A stretch of 64,000 nucleotides of DNA, taken from assembly GCF_026151205.1 (NCBI RefSeq), contig NC_087076.1, positions 10,764,902 to 10,828,901 on the forward strand. The letters run 5' to 3'. This document shows, one piece after another, positions 42,384-53,327 of this stretch. The translations under genes and the position numbers were made by a program. The notes under the pieces were generated by a model. It had not been told where the DNA came from. It ran no database searches and worked only from the letters and a program-made list of their open reading frames with translations. This DNA comes from Bolinopsis microptera (taxonomy: Eukaryota > Ctenophora > Tentaculata > Lobata > Bolinopsidae). Positions within the stretch are counted from its first letter, which is position 1; each line of letters starts with the position of its first letter.

Positions 42384-43030
42384 ATGTCTTGGCAAGTCTG
42401 CACAGTGGACTGTGAAACGGTGGGTTTGTCAGAAATGTAGGGATAATGTAGAGAACCAGCAGAATCATTGATGATCTGACGAGGATAATGATATCTGTTA
42501 TAACTGTCCGTGTGTAGAGTGTTGTGGGGGATTCGGATAAGGCATTGGTTGTGATGGCAGTGAAGAATGGGTCCATGCACCTTGTTGTTTTTCAGTGAAA
42601 CGAGTACGCTGAGTTGGATAAATCGAAGAGATATGGGTTTTGTTCGATTACTTGTCAAGCAGTGAAGCAACAAAAGTTAATTGGTGTCAATGGTTGGTGA
42701 AGAGTTGATAGCCTGAGAATAGTCCAAGCTGTTTTATCAGAGATGGTGACATGGAGAAAGATTTCTTGTCCTAGTTCCCAGAGTATATCACTAGGTAGCG
42801 TAATTATATAAACGAACTGACTCGGCTCTTCCTCTTATTTGCATGATGCTACCAAGTGGGATAGGCTATCGTTCGCATGGTTCATATCTTCTTGCCAAAT
42901 ATGTTGCAAAACCGTCATGCAAGTCAAAAGCAAGAGACCATGTAAAACATATATCACATGCGGTTTGGGTTAAATGGAAAACATGGAGAACTTGACGATC
43001 TATCAATGAAAACGAAAAAGTTTTCAATGA
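42384..43030 (+). CDS. ORF1, PHD-finger protein, copy 8 (frame broken as written)
   Basis: The cysteine-rich segment is mostly legible from 42440 (TGTCAGAAATGTAGGGAT) through the CDGSEEW region near 42550. Missing C residues in doublets shift the frame at several points. Confidence 0.7.
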
Positions 43031-43439
43031 AAGAAAAGTTTTAATTTACATTCCTTTAATCATTAAATAAAAATAAGAGCTTAACACGAAATTAGTTAAG
43101 CTAGAAAGTAATCTTGAGAAATATTTTTGGTGATTGTTTATTTATATTTATTAAAAACTTATTTGGTTGTTAGTATTTTTACGATGGTAATAGTGGTTGA
43201 ATTTAGTGAGGTAAGGTCAGTTTCTTATTTATTAGAAAATTTTACTTTACAGTATGCAATGCTGAGTGGCAAGGGGAATTTTTTTTGCAAGGGACCCTAA
43301 TCGCTTGGGGCTTACAATTGGGCCATTTACAAACCACTTCAGACATTGGCTGTGGGTTGTCATTATGCTTAATTCGTCTGAAACTGACCTACTGCCACTT
43401 CTACTTCTATAAAAATCTTTCTAAAAATAGGTTATTATA

Positions 43440-46001
43440 ATGTTGGAGTGCTAGGAGTATTCAGAAAGCATTGGTGCAGAAACAAAAATCAGCGAGGAAT
43501 CCAGGATGAAGAAGAGTTTTCTCCGACTAGGCTTCTTGGGAAAGTTAAACAAAGGCCACCAAATTTTGTTGAACAGTTCCAATGACACCTTAGGAGATCA
43601 CAGCTAACAGCAACATTAGAACAGGGTCCTTGGGGGAGAAACCCCTCTGTGTTTAAGCGATCCATGTTGTTTGCACCCTCACAGTACTCCTCCACCTCAG
43701 GAAGTGATTTTTGAGAGGATTGACGCAGTGACCGTCAAGAGGGATTGTTTTATTTGGATGGATTCAAGGCGGCCCATAACTTACGGTATCTGATTTGTGG
43801 AAGCAATTCTTCTTGCAGCAAATCATTTGGCAAAGCATCAGTTTGACCACCCTTGCTGAGTTCAATAGCAATTGTTGGCAAGGCGCCTTGAGAGAAGTTA
43901 TCCATCATAGCTGTCTGAAAGGTTCACTGCATGCTGTTTATCCCTCTTGTTAAGGCCAGATCAAGACGGGTAACATGGAGTATGACCAGATTGGAATCGG
44001 CGGAGATATTGCGCAGAATCTTTGGAAATGTTAGTTATATTGTCTTTCAAAAGGATATACATTTGCTGTGGCCCACTGCTGACTGTGCAGGGCTCAAATC
44101 TGGAATAATAGAGGGTTCCATCCATGCAATGTGACAGATACTTGGGAATACAGTGTACACTGAAGCTTATAATACAGGTTGACGCTGATAATGCTTCAAA
44201 TCGTCGTAATAGAGAAGCAGCCTTCACAATGTTCATGAGATCTCCTCGCTCTATCAGAATCTTAAAGTACCACTACCAAAGACAGCAGACCTGATCATTA
44301 ATATACCGAGGACACTACCAACTTAAGTCTGAGGGAGGTTCAACTCAGGGAGATGTTGCAGGCTATGTGCATTCTATACGTTAGGGATCAAAGCCCCCCC
44401 CTTTTCTAGTCAGATGACCTAGCACTGCCTCCAAGCCCAGTGTTTGCAAACAATTTGGTTTGCAGACGACAGTCGTGCTGGTGGATGATTGAAGGGTATT
44501 TATATATGGTGGGATACGTGTTGGAGCAAGGACCAAATGTATGGATATTACCCTATAAGCCAGTAAGGGCCCGTCTTGATTGTGAAGAATAGCGAGGAAC
44601 TAGATCTTGCGCAAGAAGAGAGTATTGCAGGCATGGTATTAAAATTGAGTCTGAAGGAGAACGCCATTTGGGTGCGCAACTTGGCAGCGAAGTGTTCAGA
44701 ACAATTCATTCTCAGATTAAAGTACATTAAATGGTTTGTAAGGACATCAAGCTGTTGTCATCAATTGCTGTGTGGAGCCCCAACGCTGCTTTGACTGCAT
44801 ATACTAAGGGAATTTGCACCGGTGGACGTTCATTCAGAGGACCATCGGGTATAAGTCAATTGTTTAAACCCATTGGAGGATTGCCATCAGAACAGGATTT
44901 TATTCCAGCAATCTTGGGTAAGAAACGTATAGACTTGGAGCTCATATTTGCTTTGCCTGTTCAGACATGGTGGCCTTGGTTCTCCAACCCAGGTTGAAAA
45001 ACTGCAATAGAGGAATTTCACAGCCTCAGTCACCTTCTACCAAATAGACTCACAGACCTGATTATCATCCAGCAAAACAACCCTTGAACATTACAAACAT
45101 GTCATATTCAAATGACACTATAAAAAAGTTCAAGGCAAACAAGGAGAAACATTATTTTCGGTTAGCAAATCAATACGAGGACAGTGTAAGAGAGCCCAAA
45201 CCTAAAGAGATCCTCCAGTTCATTCAAGAGAAGGTTCAGGTGTTGGCTTACTGCACTTCCATTGAAGATTGGTTCTCCATGAACAAGATTGAGTTCCGTG
45301 GATGCTCTGTACTTGCGTTAGGTTGGGAGATCCTATAACCCCATTTCACTGTGCTTGTGGATGAGAGAAATAATGTGAATCACACACTTATATGAAAGAA
45401 AGGTGGCTATGTTTCTATGAGACACAACTTACATCAGCGATCTATTGTGTGCCTGCAGCGTGATAGTTTGCAGTGATGTCGTACTGTGCAGCAATGATAC
45501 CCTGGATAATGATGAAATTGTTGGTACCAATGCTGATAGAAGCTGACCTGATGTATCCTCAGAGAGTCTCTGGAGCAATTTGAACGAACATCTTTGATGT
45601 CTGTGTTACCCACCCAACTCACCCATTATGACAAAAAAGATATGGAACAGATCTATAAAGCTCATGAATGAGGTTAATGAAAAGTACAACAACAGAATAT
45701 TCCAGGTTGGAAAAAGGCACCATTTACCCCACTTATATATCTCACAAATGGAGGTTGGGGGGTCCACAAGCCACAAGATACCACAAGAGACTCACTGAAA
45801 TTACTATCCCAGAAGAGAGGAGAAGACTATGCGGCTATTATGTGTTACATGCGCACAGGATTATTAGATTCTCAATTTTCAGGAGCACCCTGATAGCGGT
45901 CAGGGGTAGAGAGAGGGAGACCGGCTAGCGTTTTACATTGCCAGTCAGTGATATACTTCGTTTAACTTGTTAACCTGCCACCATGGACTTGACTGTTCTA
46001 G
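43440..46001 (+). CDS. ORF2, reverse transcriptase-endonuclease, copy 8 (frame broken as written)
   Basis: The second ATG reads TTG. The palm segment from 44576 shows IVKNSEELDLAQ. The YADD codons read TTTGCAGACGAC (FADD) at 44459-44470 through an apparent A-to-T change. NMSYSNDTIK is readable from 45084. A C-run near 44395 falls between motif B and YADD. Confidence 0.8.
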
Positions 46002-47199
46002 ACAACTATCCTTTTGATATTGAGTATTGGTATCGCAGATCACGGTGTACCACCGTTCCTTTTTTCTATTTTTTATGACTCAGTAAATTATTGCCACGCA
46101 TGTCAGCTATTAATTTTAGTTCTTGTATCAGTATTTTTATATATTAACGTATTCGTTTTGTGCTCTGCTTTAGCATTCACTTGACTATTAAAGTTCAGGC
46201 CATGACCACTATAGTCAGACAATTGACATTGCTATATTATGTGTATATTGTTTGAAGATTGTTCTTTTCTTCTGTAAAATAAATAAAGTTAAAATGATAT
46301 CTATATTTACATACTTTCACTACTATATAAGTTGATAAAGGCCAGTTTTTTAGCAAACATGAGGATTAACAACTAGATATTCTTTGTGCTTCTCTCTTAT
46401 AGTAGCTTAATTTAATCCATCATTCTTTACTTATTATCTATATTTCATCCGAATCATACCAAAAAATAAACTATCATTTTTAAGATCAGTTTAAAATAGT
46501 TTTTTTATAATCTCTAAATCTTATTTTAATTACTTAACACAGTCCACAATTTTGACATCCGAGGGAAGTTTGTTCAATTAAATATCGGTCTCTCCCTCTC
46601 CAAGAGAAATAGAACGGTGGACTTTCTTCATTGTACCTGTACTTTTACTTTTATTTGACGGATGTTACTCGCCTAAATTTTCTTTGAAGTGCGCGCACCG
46701 ACTTTCTTCTCGATGGCAAGTGCTAGAAGTAGCGCGCGCCGGGCCAGATCATCATTAACAATGGTCATCTTTTACTGCATCTACTGTTTATACCACATTA
46801 AGACCCAGATCTTCTCTAATGAACTAACAAGACTACGTAATTGGGCCAAAACCACTTATCATTTTAAATGATTCATGAGGTCCCCAGTATTCGTGCTTCT
46901 GCCGCGGTTTATTAAATTAAGGATGTCCACTGACAACTGTATATGGTAGACAAGGGTACCCATATCGTCATTCAGACAAAAGATGGGGCAAAGCAAAAGA
47001 TATTGGGGCAAGATTTATTTACGAATTATTAGTTTTGTCCGTTAGAGTTTTCGTGATATTAATACACACATGGTGCATAATTGATATCAATTCTAATCAT
47101 AAACTTGTCATTTGACATTGTACGTTGCATGACATATTTTCGCGCGTGTCTATTGGGATACGAATTCATGTATCAACTTGTCATGTGTTGTTTGGACCG

Positions 47200-47217
47200 C
47201 CGCGCACGAGTGCGCGG
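47200..47217. other. GC-rich perfect palindrome in leader (copy 9)
   Basis: CCGCGCACGAGTGCGCGG is an 8-bp perfect inverted repeat around a central GA, inside otherwise AT-rich sequence and followed by GGCTCCCCTGTATCG. It is recognisable in most units (for example near 11560, 29375, 35313 and 59095). About 50 bp further on, a second 10-bp palindrome ACGACGTCGT recurs (for example near 53216). It could fold in RNA as a leader hairpin or bind a dimeric protein; neither can be decided here. Confidence 0.6.
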
Positions 47218-47815
47218 CTCCCCTGTATCGTCCTGGGTTTAGTGATGAAACGAGTCGAGGGAGGTCAAAACTTGTTAACAACTCACTTCATAGAAAAATA
47301 ACTATTTTTATGTCTTCATCATATCAAAATTTATTAGGTTATAATTATCAAATATTAATCATGAATAAAAATCAACATTTAAAAAATGTAATTTATTCTT
47401 ACTATACTTCCCAGAGTGAAGTAAACGATCATTAAAACGTTTCTTGCTACGTACATGTAAGGATGAATCCACAGATAATAATGTGTTTTTCCTGTTACTG
47501 ATATAACTGGTACCTTCAATTATGTTAAAACTTCTTTCGAAACATTACCAAAATAATTGGAAAGTCATTTACCCAATACATTTATATTAGAAATTCTGTT
47601 CTTTTTATAACTTTCCCAATCCAATTTTAAGGACTCAAAACTGTCATGCAGATCTTAACCTCCGAAGGGAGTTTGTTCCAAATTAGGACACACCCGCTCT
47701 GGAAGAAAAGAACACTGAAGATTCTTTACCTTTATCACACTTTTACTACAATCTTTTGGATGAAACCAGATTAAGACATGATCTGCTTTACTACTTTTAC
47801 ATTTATATGCAAATG

Positions 47816-48117
47816 CAGTGGCGTAACGAAGGCCCTGCTGACCTGCTGTGCAGGGGGGCGCCGTCTTAGGCGGGGGCGCCAAATCGTCGTGTGAATGTGG
47901 GACTATTTTCGAAAATTAACTAAAGTACTAGCAAAACTGCGCGTCTTTGCTCTAGATTCACACTTTTTTTTTAGGATTTTACACGGCGTATCTCTTAAAT
48001 CGCCTCCTAATTTGTTCAATTTTAGGGGAGGGGCACCAAAAGGGAAGAGGGGGGCCAACAGGGGGGGGGGGGAGCCTTTTCGGCAGGGGGGCGCATCAGG
48101 CATAAGTTTACGCTCTG
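47816..48117. mobile_element. hAT-type MITE, copy 9
   Basis: Perfect left end (CAGTGGCGTAACG) with left duplicate TGCAAATG 47808-47815. The right end is altered (TTTACGCTCTG) and is followed by TGCAATATG. Confidence 0.82.
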
Positions 48118-48337
48118 TGCAATATGTATATTTTTCGGCCCACTTACATCTGTGGTGTACCTTTGGTCCGCATTGTATAAGATTATTTGACCTTTGCCTT
48201 TGCCCAGGGTCATGATATTCGATGAAAAAAAAGCGGCACACTCTATTTTGAGTAAATTTTGATGACTATAATCACAGTCAAGTACTTCTCCAACTACATA
48301 ATGTGATTTGACCTGTATCGAATTAATTTTAAAATTA

Positions 48338-48379
48338 TTTACATTTTTCCATCCTAAATTTACATTTTTCCATCCTAAA
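48338..48379 (+). repeat. Two tandem copies of a 21-bp unit at the ORF1 start (copy 9)
   Basis: The unit TTTACATTTTTCCATCCTAA plus A occurs twice in a row, ending on the A of the proposed ORF1 ATG. It is 21 bp long, hence seven codons in phase with the finger frame (FTFFHPK twice). Both copies are seen in most units, with indels. Confidence 0.8.
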
Positions 48380-49029
48380 TGTCTTGGGCAAGTCTGCACC
48401 AGTGGGACAGTGAACGGAGGGTTGTCAGAAATGTAGGGATCAATGTAGAGAACCAGCCAGATCATTGTTTGCTTCTGACGAGGAAAATGATTTATCTGTT
48501 AGAACTGTTCACGTGTGTAGGAGTGTTGTGGAGGATTCGGATAAGGCATTGGGTTGTGATGGCAGTGAAGAATGGTTCCATGCACCCTTGTTTGTTTCAT
48601 CAGTGAATACGAGTACGTGAGATGAGATAATGAAGGAGATATGGTTTTGTGATATTGTCAAGCAGTTGAAAGCAAACAAAATTAATTGGGGACTCAATGG
48701 TTGGTGCAGAGTTGATAGCTGGAAAGTCCAAGCTTGTTTATCAAGTGATGGTGACATGGAGAAAGAATCTTTTCTAGTTCCAGAGGTAAATCACGGTAGC
48801 GACTTAATAAAAGAAATGACTCGGGCTCATCACTCTTATTTGCAGATGCTACCAAGTGGGAAAGGCTATCGTTTCGGCCATGTTCATATTCTTCTTGCCA
48901 TTCATGTTGCAAAAACCGTTCAAGCAAGTCAAAAGCAAGAGACCATGTAACATATCTCACAAGCGTTTGGTTAAATGGAAAAATGGAGAACTTGACGATC
49001 TAATCCAATGAAACGAAAGTTTTCAATGA
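48379..49029 (+). CDS. ORF1, PHD-finger protein, reference copy 9
   Basis: By-eye consensus of all copies gives about 215 codons. Residues 10-75 hold CQKC, CYNCPVC, LGCDGSEEWFHAPC and, after 18 residues, WFCDTC: a PHD-type zinc finger of the Cys4-His-Cys3 class. Next comes a region with WRKNLFLVPRGKSG and SDLIKELTRLI, then a basic stretch SKSKARDHVTYLTKRLVKW, ending DDLINETKSFQ and TGA. In homologues I recall, this second half is continuous with the RT polypeptide. In this copy the frame from 48630 shows EIWFCD, KANKINWG and SDLIKEMT together. PHD fingers bind histone tails in many proteins; a role in target choice is inference. One conserved finger cysteine is serine in all copies. The start is uncertain (see findings). 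Confidence 0.82.
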
Positions 49030-49425
49030 AACGTAAGTTTTATTTTAACATCCTTTTAATCATAAATAAAATAAGAAGTTTAAACACACGAATTAGTTAG
49101 CTAGAAGTAAACTTGGAGGAAAATATTTTTGGTGATTGTATATATTATTTTAAAAAACTTTTATTTTGGTTGTTAGTATTTTTACTATGGTAAGTGGTTG
49201 AATTTAGTGAGAAAGGTCAGTTTCTCTATTATCTTAGAAAAAATTTCTACTTTACAGTAGGCAATGCTGAGTGGCAGGAAGAGGGACCAAAACGTCTGGG
49301 GCTTTCAATGGCCATTTACATACCACTTAGTCATGGCAGTGATGTCATTTATGCTTAATTCGTCTGGAAACTGACCCTACTGCAACTTCTAACATTCTAT
49401 AAAAATCTCTTCTAAAATAGGTATA
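49030..49425 (+). other. Inter-ORF region (representative, copy 9)
   Basis: About 390 bp between the ORF1 TGA and the ORF2 ATGATG. It contains an exact splice-donor consensus GGTAAGT (49189-49195) and possible acceptors at TTTACAG (ends 49257) and TAAAATAG (ends 49420). A small frame of about 50 codons, starting ATGCTGAGTGGC near 49264, is open in the consensus and ends just before ORF2. Nothing in it resembles a known domain. Equivalent gaps: 1526-1912, 7441-7830, 13360-13757, 19327-19715, 25252-25642, 31177-31563, 37129-37518, 43031-43439, 54966-55371 and 60881-61287. Confidence 0.7.
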
Positions 49426-51991
49426 ATGATGGAGTGCAGGAGTATTCAGAAAGCATTGGTGCAGCAACAAAAAATCAGCGTGGAATCCTGGAAGAAGAGT
49501 TTTCTGCGATAATGCTTCTTGGGAAAGTAAACAAGCTCCAAATTTTTGGTTGTCAGTTCCATTGACACCTTTGGAGTTCTACAGCCTTACAGCAATCATT
49601 AAACAGTCCTGGGGAAGAAAACTCCCTCCTGCTGTTAATGCTGGATCCAGTTGTTGCTGCACCCTCACAGTATTCCTCCACCTAAGGAAGTGTTATTTGA
49701 GAGATTGAGCATGAGACGTCAAGAGGCTTGTTATATATTGGATGGATTCAGGGCGGCCCAACACTAACGGACTCAGATTTGTGGAAGCATTATCATCTGC
49801 CGCAAATCATTTGGCTAAGCTTCAGTGACACTTGCTGGTCATTAGCAATTGTTGCATGCGCCCTTTGTTAGAGAAGATATCATTCATAGCTGTCTGAAGA
49901 GTTCACTGCATTAGCAGATTATCCTCTTGAATAAGGCCAGGAATAAGAACGGGAAACCTGGCGTTAAGACACAATTGGAATCGGCGGAGATATGCGCAGA
50001 ATATTGGAAAAGCAGTTTTAATGTCTTTCAAAAACTGATATTACAATATGCTGCTGGCAAACTGAGACTGTGCTGGGCTCAAATCAGGAATAGTGGTTCC
50101 ATTAATGCAATGAGAAAGATTGGGAAGACAGTGACACTGAAGAATACTAACAGGTTGACGCATGATAATGCGTACAATCGTTCTTAATAGAGAAGCAGCC
50201 CTTCACAATGTTCTGAGATCTGTCCTACGCTCTATAGTATCTAGGAACCACTACCAAAAGACAGCTGACCTGATCATTAATACTACGAGGACCATCTACC
50301 AACTTAAGGTCTGAGGAAGGTTAAAATCAGGGAGATGTCAGCAGCAATGGCATTCTATGCGTTAGGGACAAGCCTCTTGTAGATGACCTAGCCCACAGCC
50401 TCCAAGCCATCTGTGTTGACCTAACAATCTTTGGTATGCAGTCGACAGTAGTGCTGGTGGACAAGATTGAAGGTATAAATATATGGTCGGGATACGATGT
50501 TTGTTGGAGCAAGGGACAAGTATGGATATTACCCAAAAGCAGTAAGGACCGTCCTGATTGTGAAGAAATAGCGAGGACTAGATCTTGCGCTGAAAGTATT
50601 CTCAGGCAATGGTATTAAAATTGAGTCTGAAGGAGAACCGCCTTTGGGTTGCAGCAATGGCAGCGAAGATTTTATGAACAAATAAGATGTCTCAGATTAA
50701 AAGTCCATAAATGGTGTAAGGACAATCAAGCTGTTGTCATCAATTGCATGTTGAGAAGCCCCAAGATGCTTTGGACTGCATATACTAAGGGAAATTTGTC
50801 ACCGGGGACGTTCATGTCAGAGTACCATCCCGGGTTATAAGTCAATTGTTTCAACCATTGGAAGGATTGCATCAGAACAGATTTTATGCCAGCAATCTTG
50901 GTGGTAAGAACGTATCAGACCATTGGACCGCTCCATATTTGCATTGCAGTCAGACAATGGTGGCTAGGTATCTCCAACCCAGTTGATGAAAACTGCCAAT
51001 TGAGATTTCACTGCCTAAGTCACCATCACAAATAGACCTCACAGACTGATTATCAACAGCAAACACCCTTGAACATTACAACATGTCTATTCTAAATTGA
51101 CACTATTAAAAAGTCTCAAGGCAATAAGGAGAAACACTTATTTACGGTTTGCAAATCAATAGAGGGACCAGTGTATAAGAAGATCCCAACCGAAGAGATC
51201 TCTCCAGTTCATCAAAAGTGAATGGTTCAGGCTTGTTGGCTTTACTGCAATTCATTGAAGAGTTTTGGCTAATCCCCACATGAACAAGATTGAGTTCCGT
51301 GATGCTCTGTACTTGCGTTATGGTTGGGAGATCCCTTACACCCCTTTTCACTGTGCTTGTGGACGAGAGAAATAATTGAATCACACACTTATATGCAAGA
51401 TAGGTGGCTTGTTTCCTTTGAGACACATCAACATCTTGCGATCTAATTGCAGAGTGCAGCGTGAAGTTTGCAGGGATGTAGTGACTGTAGCAGCATTGGA
51501 TACCCCTTGTTATGAAAGAAATTGTTGGTACCAATGCTGATGAGCTGCTACCTGTTGTATCATCACGAGGTCTTGGTGCACATTGAACGACTTTCTTTGA
51601 TGTCTGTGTTACACACCAACTCACCCACATTATGAAAAAGGATATGGAAACAGATCTATAAAAGCTCATGGAAATGAGGAAAATGAAATACACAACAGAA
51701 TCATCCAGTGGAAAAGGCACCTTTTACCCCACTTATATACCTCAACATAATGAGGATGGGGTCACAAGCCACAGATACCACATGAGGACTCACTGAAAAT
51801 CTATCCCAGAAGAGAGGAGATAGACTATGCGGTATTATGTGTTACATGAGCACCAGGTTTAGATTCTCATTTATCGGAGCACCTGATAGCGGTCAGGGGT
51901 GACGAGAGGGAGATGGCATGCGTAACATTGCCTGTCAGCTGTAACTTCTATTACTTGATACCTGCCACCATGGTCTCTGAAATGTTTCTAG
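49426..51991 (+). CDS. ORF2, reverse transcriptase-endonuclease, reference copy 9
   Basis: By-eye consensus gives about 850 codons: MMECRSIQKALVQQQ at the start; FTACRLIPLDK near residue 140; RPIGIGEILRRIIG (motifs 1-2); QVDADNAFNRLN (motif A); EGSTQGDVAAMAFYALG (motif B); WYADDSSAGG (motif C, 50435-50446 with an A-to-T change); KASKTVLIVK and HLGAAIGSEAF (motifs D-E); a thumb with RTIPGISHLFQPLED and LPVRHGGLGISNP. Near residue 650 comes CACGERNNVNHTLIC (C-x-C-x7-H-x4-C), then SMRHNNIRDL, and PDVSSRGLW with FFDVCVTHP, the spacing of a restriction-like endonuclease. It ends MDSECF and TAG. It should copy element RNA at a cut target. No APE-type endonuclease, RNase H or protease was seen. The frame is broken as written. 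Confidence 0.9.
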
Positions 51992-52279
51992 ACACTATCC
52001 TTTTGATATTGAGTTATTGGTATCTCAGATCTCGTGTACACGTTCTTTTTTTATTTTTTATGCACAGTAATTTTATTGACACTCATGGTATGCTATATTT
52101 TAATCATTGAATCAGTATTTTTATCTATTAACTTATTACATATTTGTGGCATCTGGCTTTAGCATCACGGACTATTAAAGTTCAGCCATGGGCCTTATTG
52201 TCAGCCAATGGCCATTGCTATATGATGTGTATATTGTTTGAAATATTCTTTTCTTCTGTAATAAAATAAAGTTAAAATG

Positions 52280-53327
52280 AAATCTAATTTACATTTTACT
52301 TTCCACTACTATATAAGTTGATAAAGCGTTTTTTAGCAAAGAGGATTACACACATGTATTTCATTGTGCTTTACTTTATTAGTAGCATAATTTAATCCAT
52401 CAATCTTTCCTATTATATATATTTCATCCGCAAAACATACAAAAATAACTTTCATTTATAAGATCCGTTTAAAATAGTTTTTTTAAAAAGCCTCTAATTT
52501 ATTTTAAAACTTATCACAGTCCACATTTTTTGACATCCGAGGGAGTTTGTTCCAATTAATTATGGTCTCACCTCTCAGAGAAAAGAACTGTGGACATTTC
52601 TTCATTTTACTGCTACTTTTACTTTTATTTGACGGATGTTGCTCGCCTAATTTCTTTGAAGTTGTAGCGTATGCACGCTTTCTTCTGATGGCATGTGCTA
52701 CGAAGTTGCGCGACGCCGGGCCGATCATCATTAACAATGGTCAACTTTTACTGCATAACTACTGTTTTTATACCTCATTAAGACCAGATATCTCATACTG
52801 AACTACAAGCTCGTACGTAATTGGCATCCACTTATCTTTTTAAAAGATTCAATAGGTCCCCACGTTTCGCTGCTCTGCCAGCGATATTAACTTAAGGATG
52901 TCCACTCGAAAGTATAGGAAAGAGTACCCTTTCGTCAATCAGTAAAAGATGGGCAAAGCAAAAGATATTGGGCAAAGATTTTATTTACGACTTATTAGTT
53001 TGGTCACGTATAGGTTTAGTAAATTAATCAACCTGGTGCATAATTTATAGCAATCTAATTCAAAACTTTCATTTGACATAGTACGTTGCATGCCACTTTT
53101 CGCGCGTGATATTGGGATACGAAACATGGATCAACTTGTCATGTGTTGTTATGACCCGCGCGCACGAAGTGGCGGCGGCTTCCCTGTAATCGTCACGGGA
53201 TATTGTGTAGTGAAACGACGTCGTGGGGGTCACAACTTATTCAAAACACTACATAGAAAAAATAAACTATTTTTTCTGTTTCATCATATCAAATTTAAAG
53301 GTAATAAATTATCAAATATTAATCATG
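52280..53327 (+). repeat. Leader monomer A (copy 10)
   Basis: Begins just after AATAAA and ends where monomer B restarts with ATGAATAAAA. Anchors shared with monomer B occur in the same order: an ATACTTTCC / ATACTTCCC start, CGAAACATACCAAAAAT, a TTTTAAAACTTA block, TCCGAGGGAAGTTTGTTCC, AGAGAAAAGAAC, CATCTACTG, ATTAAGACC then GATCT, and TTAAAAGATT. Relative to B it has an extra segment of about 125 bp that contains two copies of GAAGTAGCGCGC. After the last shared anchor it runs on through about 500 bp not matched in B, including the GC-rich palindrome. Confidence 0.75.
52309..52317 (+). promoter_or_regulatory. TATA-like box at start of unit (copy 10)
   Basis: CTATATAAG lies about 40 bp 3' of the previous copy's AATAAA (52265-52270). 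It is intact also at 10704-10712, 22552-22560, 46323-46331 and 58231-58239, and recognisable though altered in the other copies. A core promoter role is inferred from sequence and place only. Confidence 0.5.

Larger units (their letters stand above)
40343..46296 (+). mobile_element. Non-LTR retrotransposon, copy 8 (complete)
   Basis: Leader 40343-42383, MITE 41844-42140, ORF1 42384-43030, ORF2 43440-46001, AATAAA 46282-46287. Private homopolymer insertions near 43275 (T) and 44395 (C). Confidence 0.94.
46297..52279 (+). mobile_element. Non-LTR retrotransposon, copy 9 (complete, among the cleanest)
   Basis: Leader 46297-48378 with CTATATAAG at 46323-46331, MITE 47816-48117, ORF1 48379-49029, ORF2 49426-51991, AATAAA 52265-52270. 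This copy preserves the 21-bp tandem repeat, the GC-rich palindrome and the inter-ORF splice-like sites well, so it is used for those features. Confidence 0.95.

Noticed and set aside
48785-48846. Intron inside ORF1 (GTAAATCA...TTTGCAG)
   Set aside because: Reading straight through keeps the consensus frame open and encodes the conserved SDLIKELTRLILLFAD segment.
48379-49029. ORF1 as a host chromatin gene caught in the array
   Set aside because: Its second half matches the N-terminal segment of RT relatives and it has the same spacing to ORF2 in every copy.
49264-49416. Separate small gene between ORF1 and ORF2 (about 50 codons)
   Set aside because: Such a length can stay open by chance, it has no recognisable domain, and it is disrupted in several copies.
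51142-51720. Minus-strand open frame of 192 codons
   Set aside because: It lies antisense to ORF2, is not maintained in the other copies, and shows no domain; it arises from local indels.
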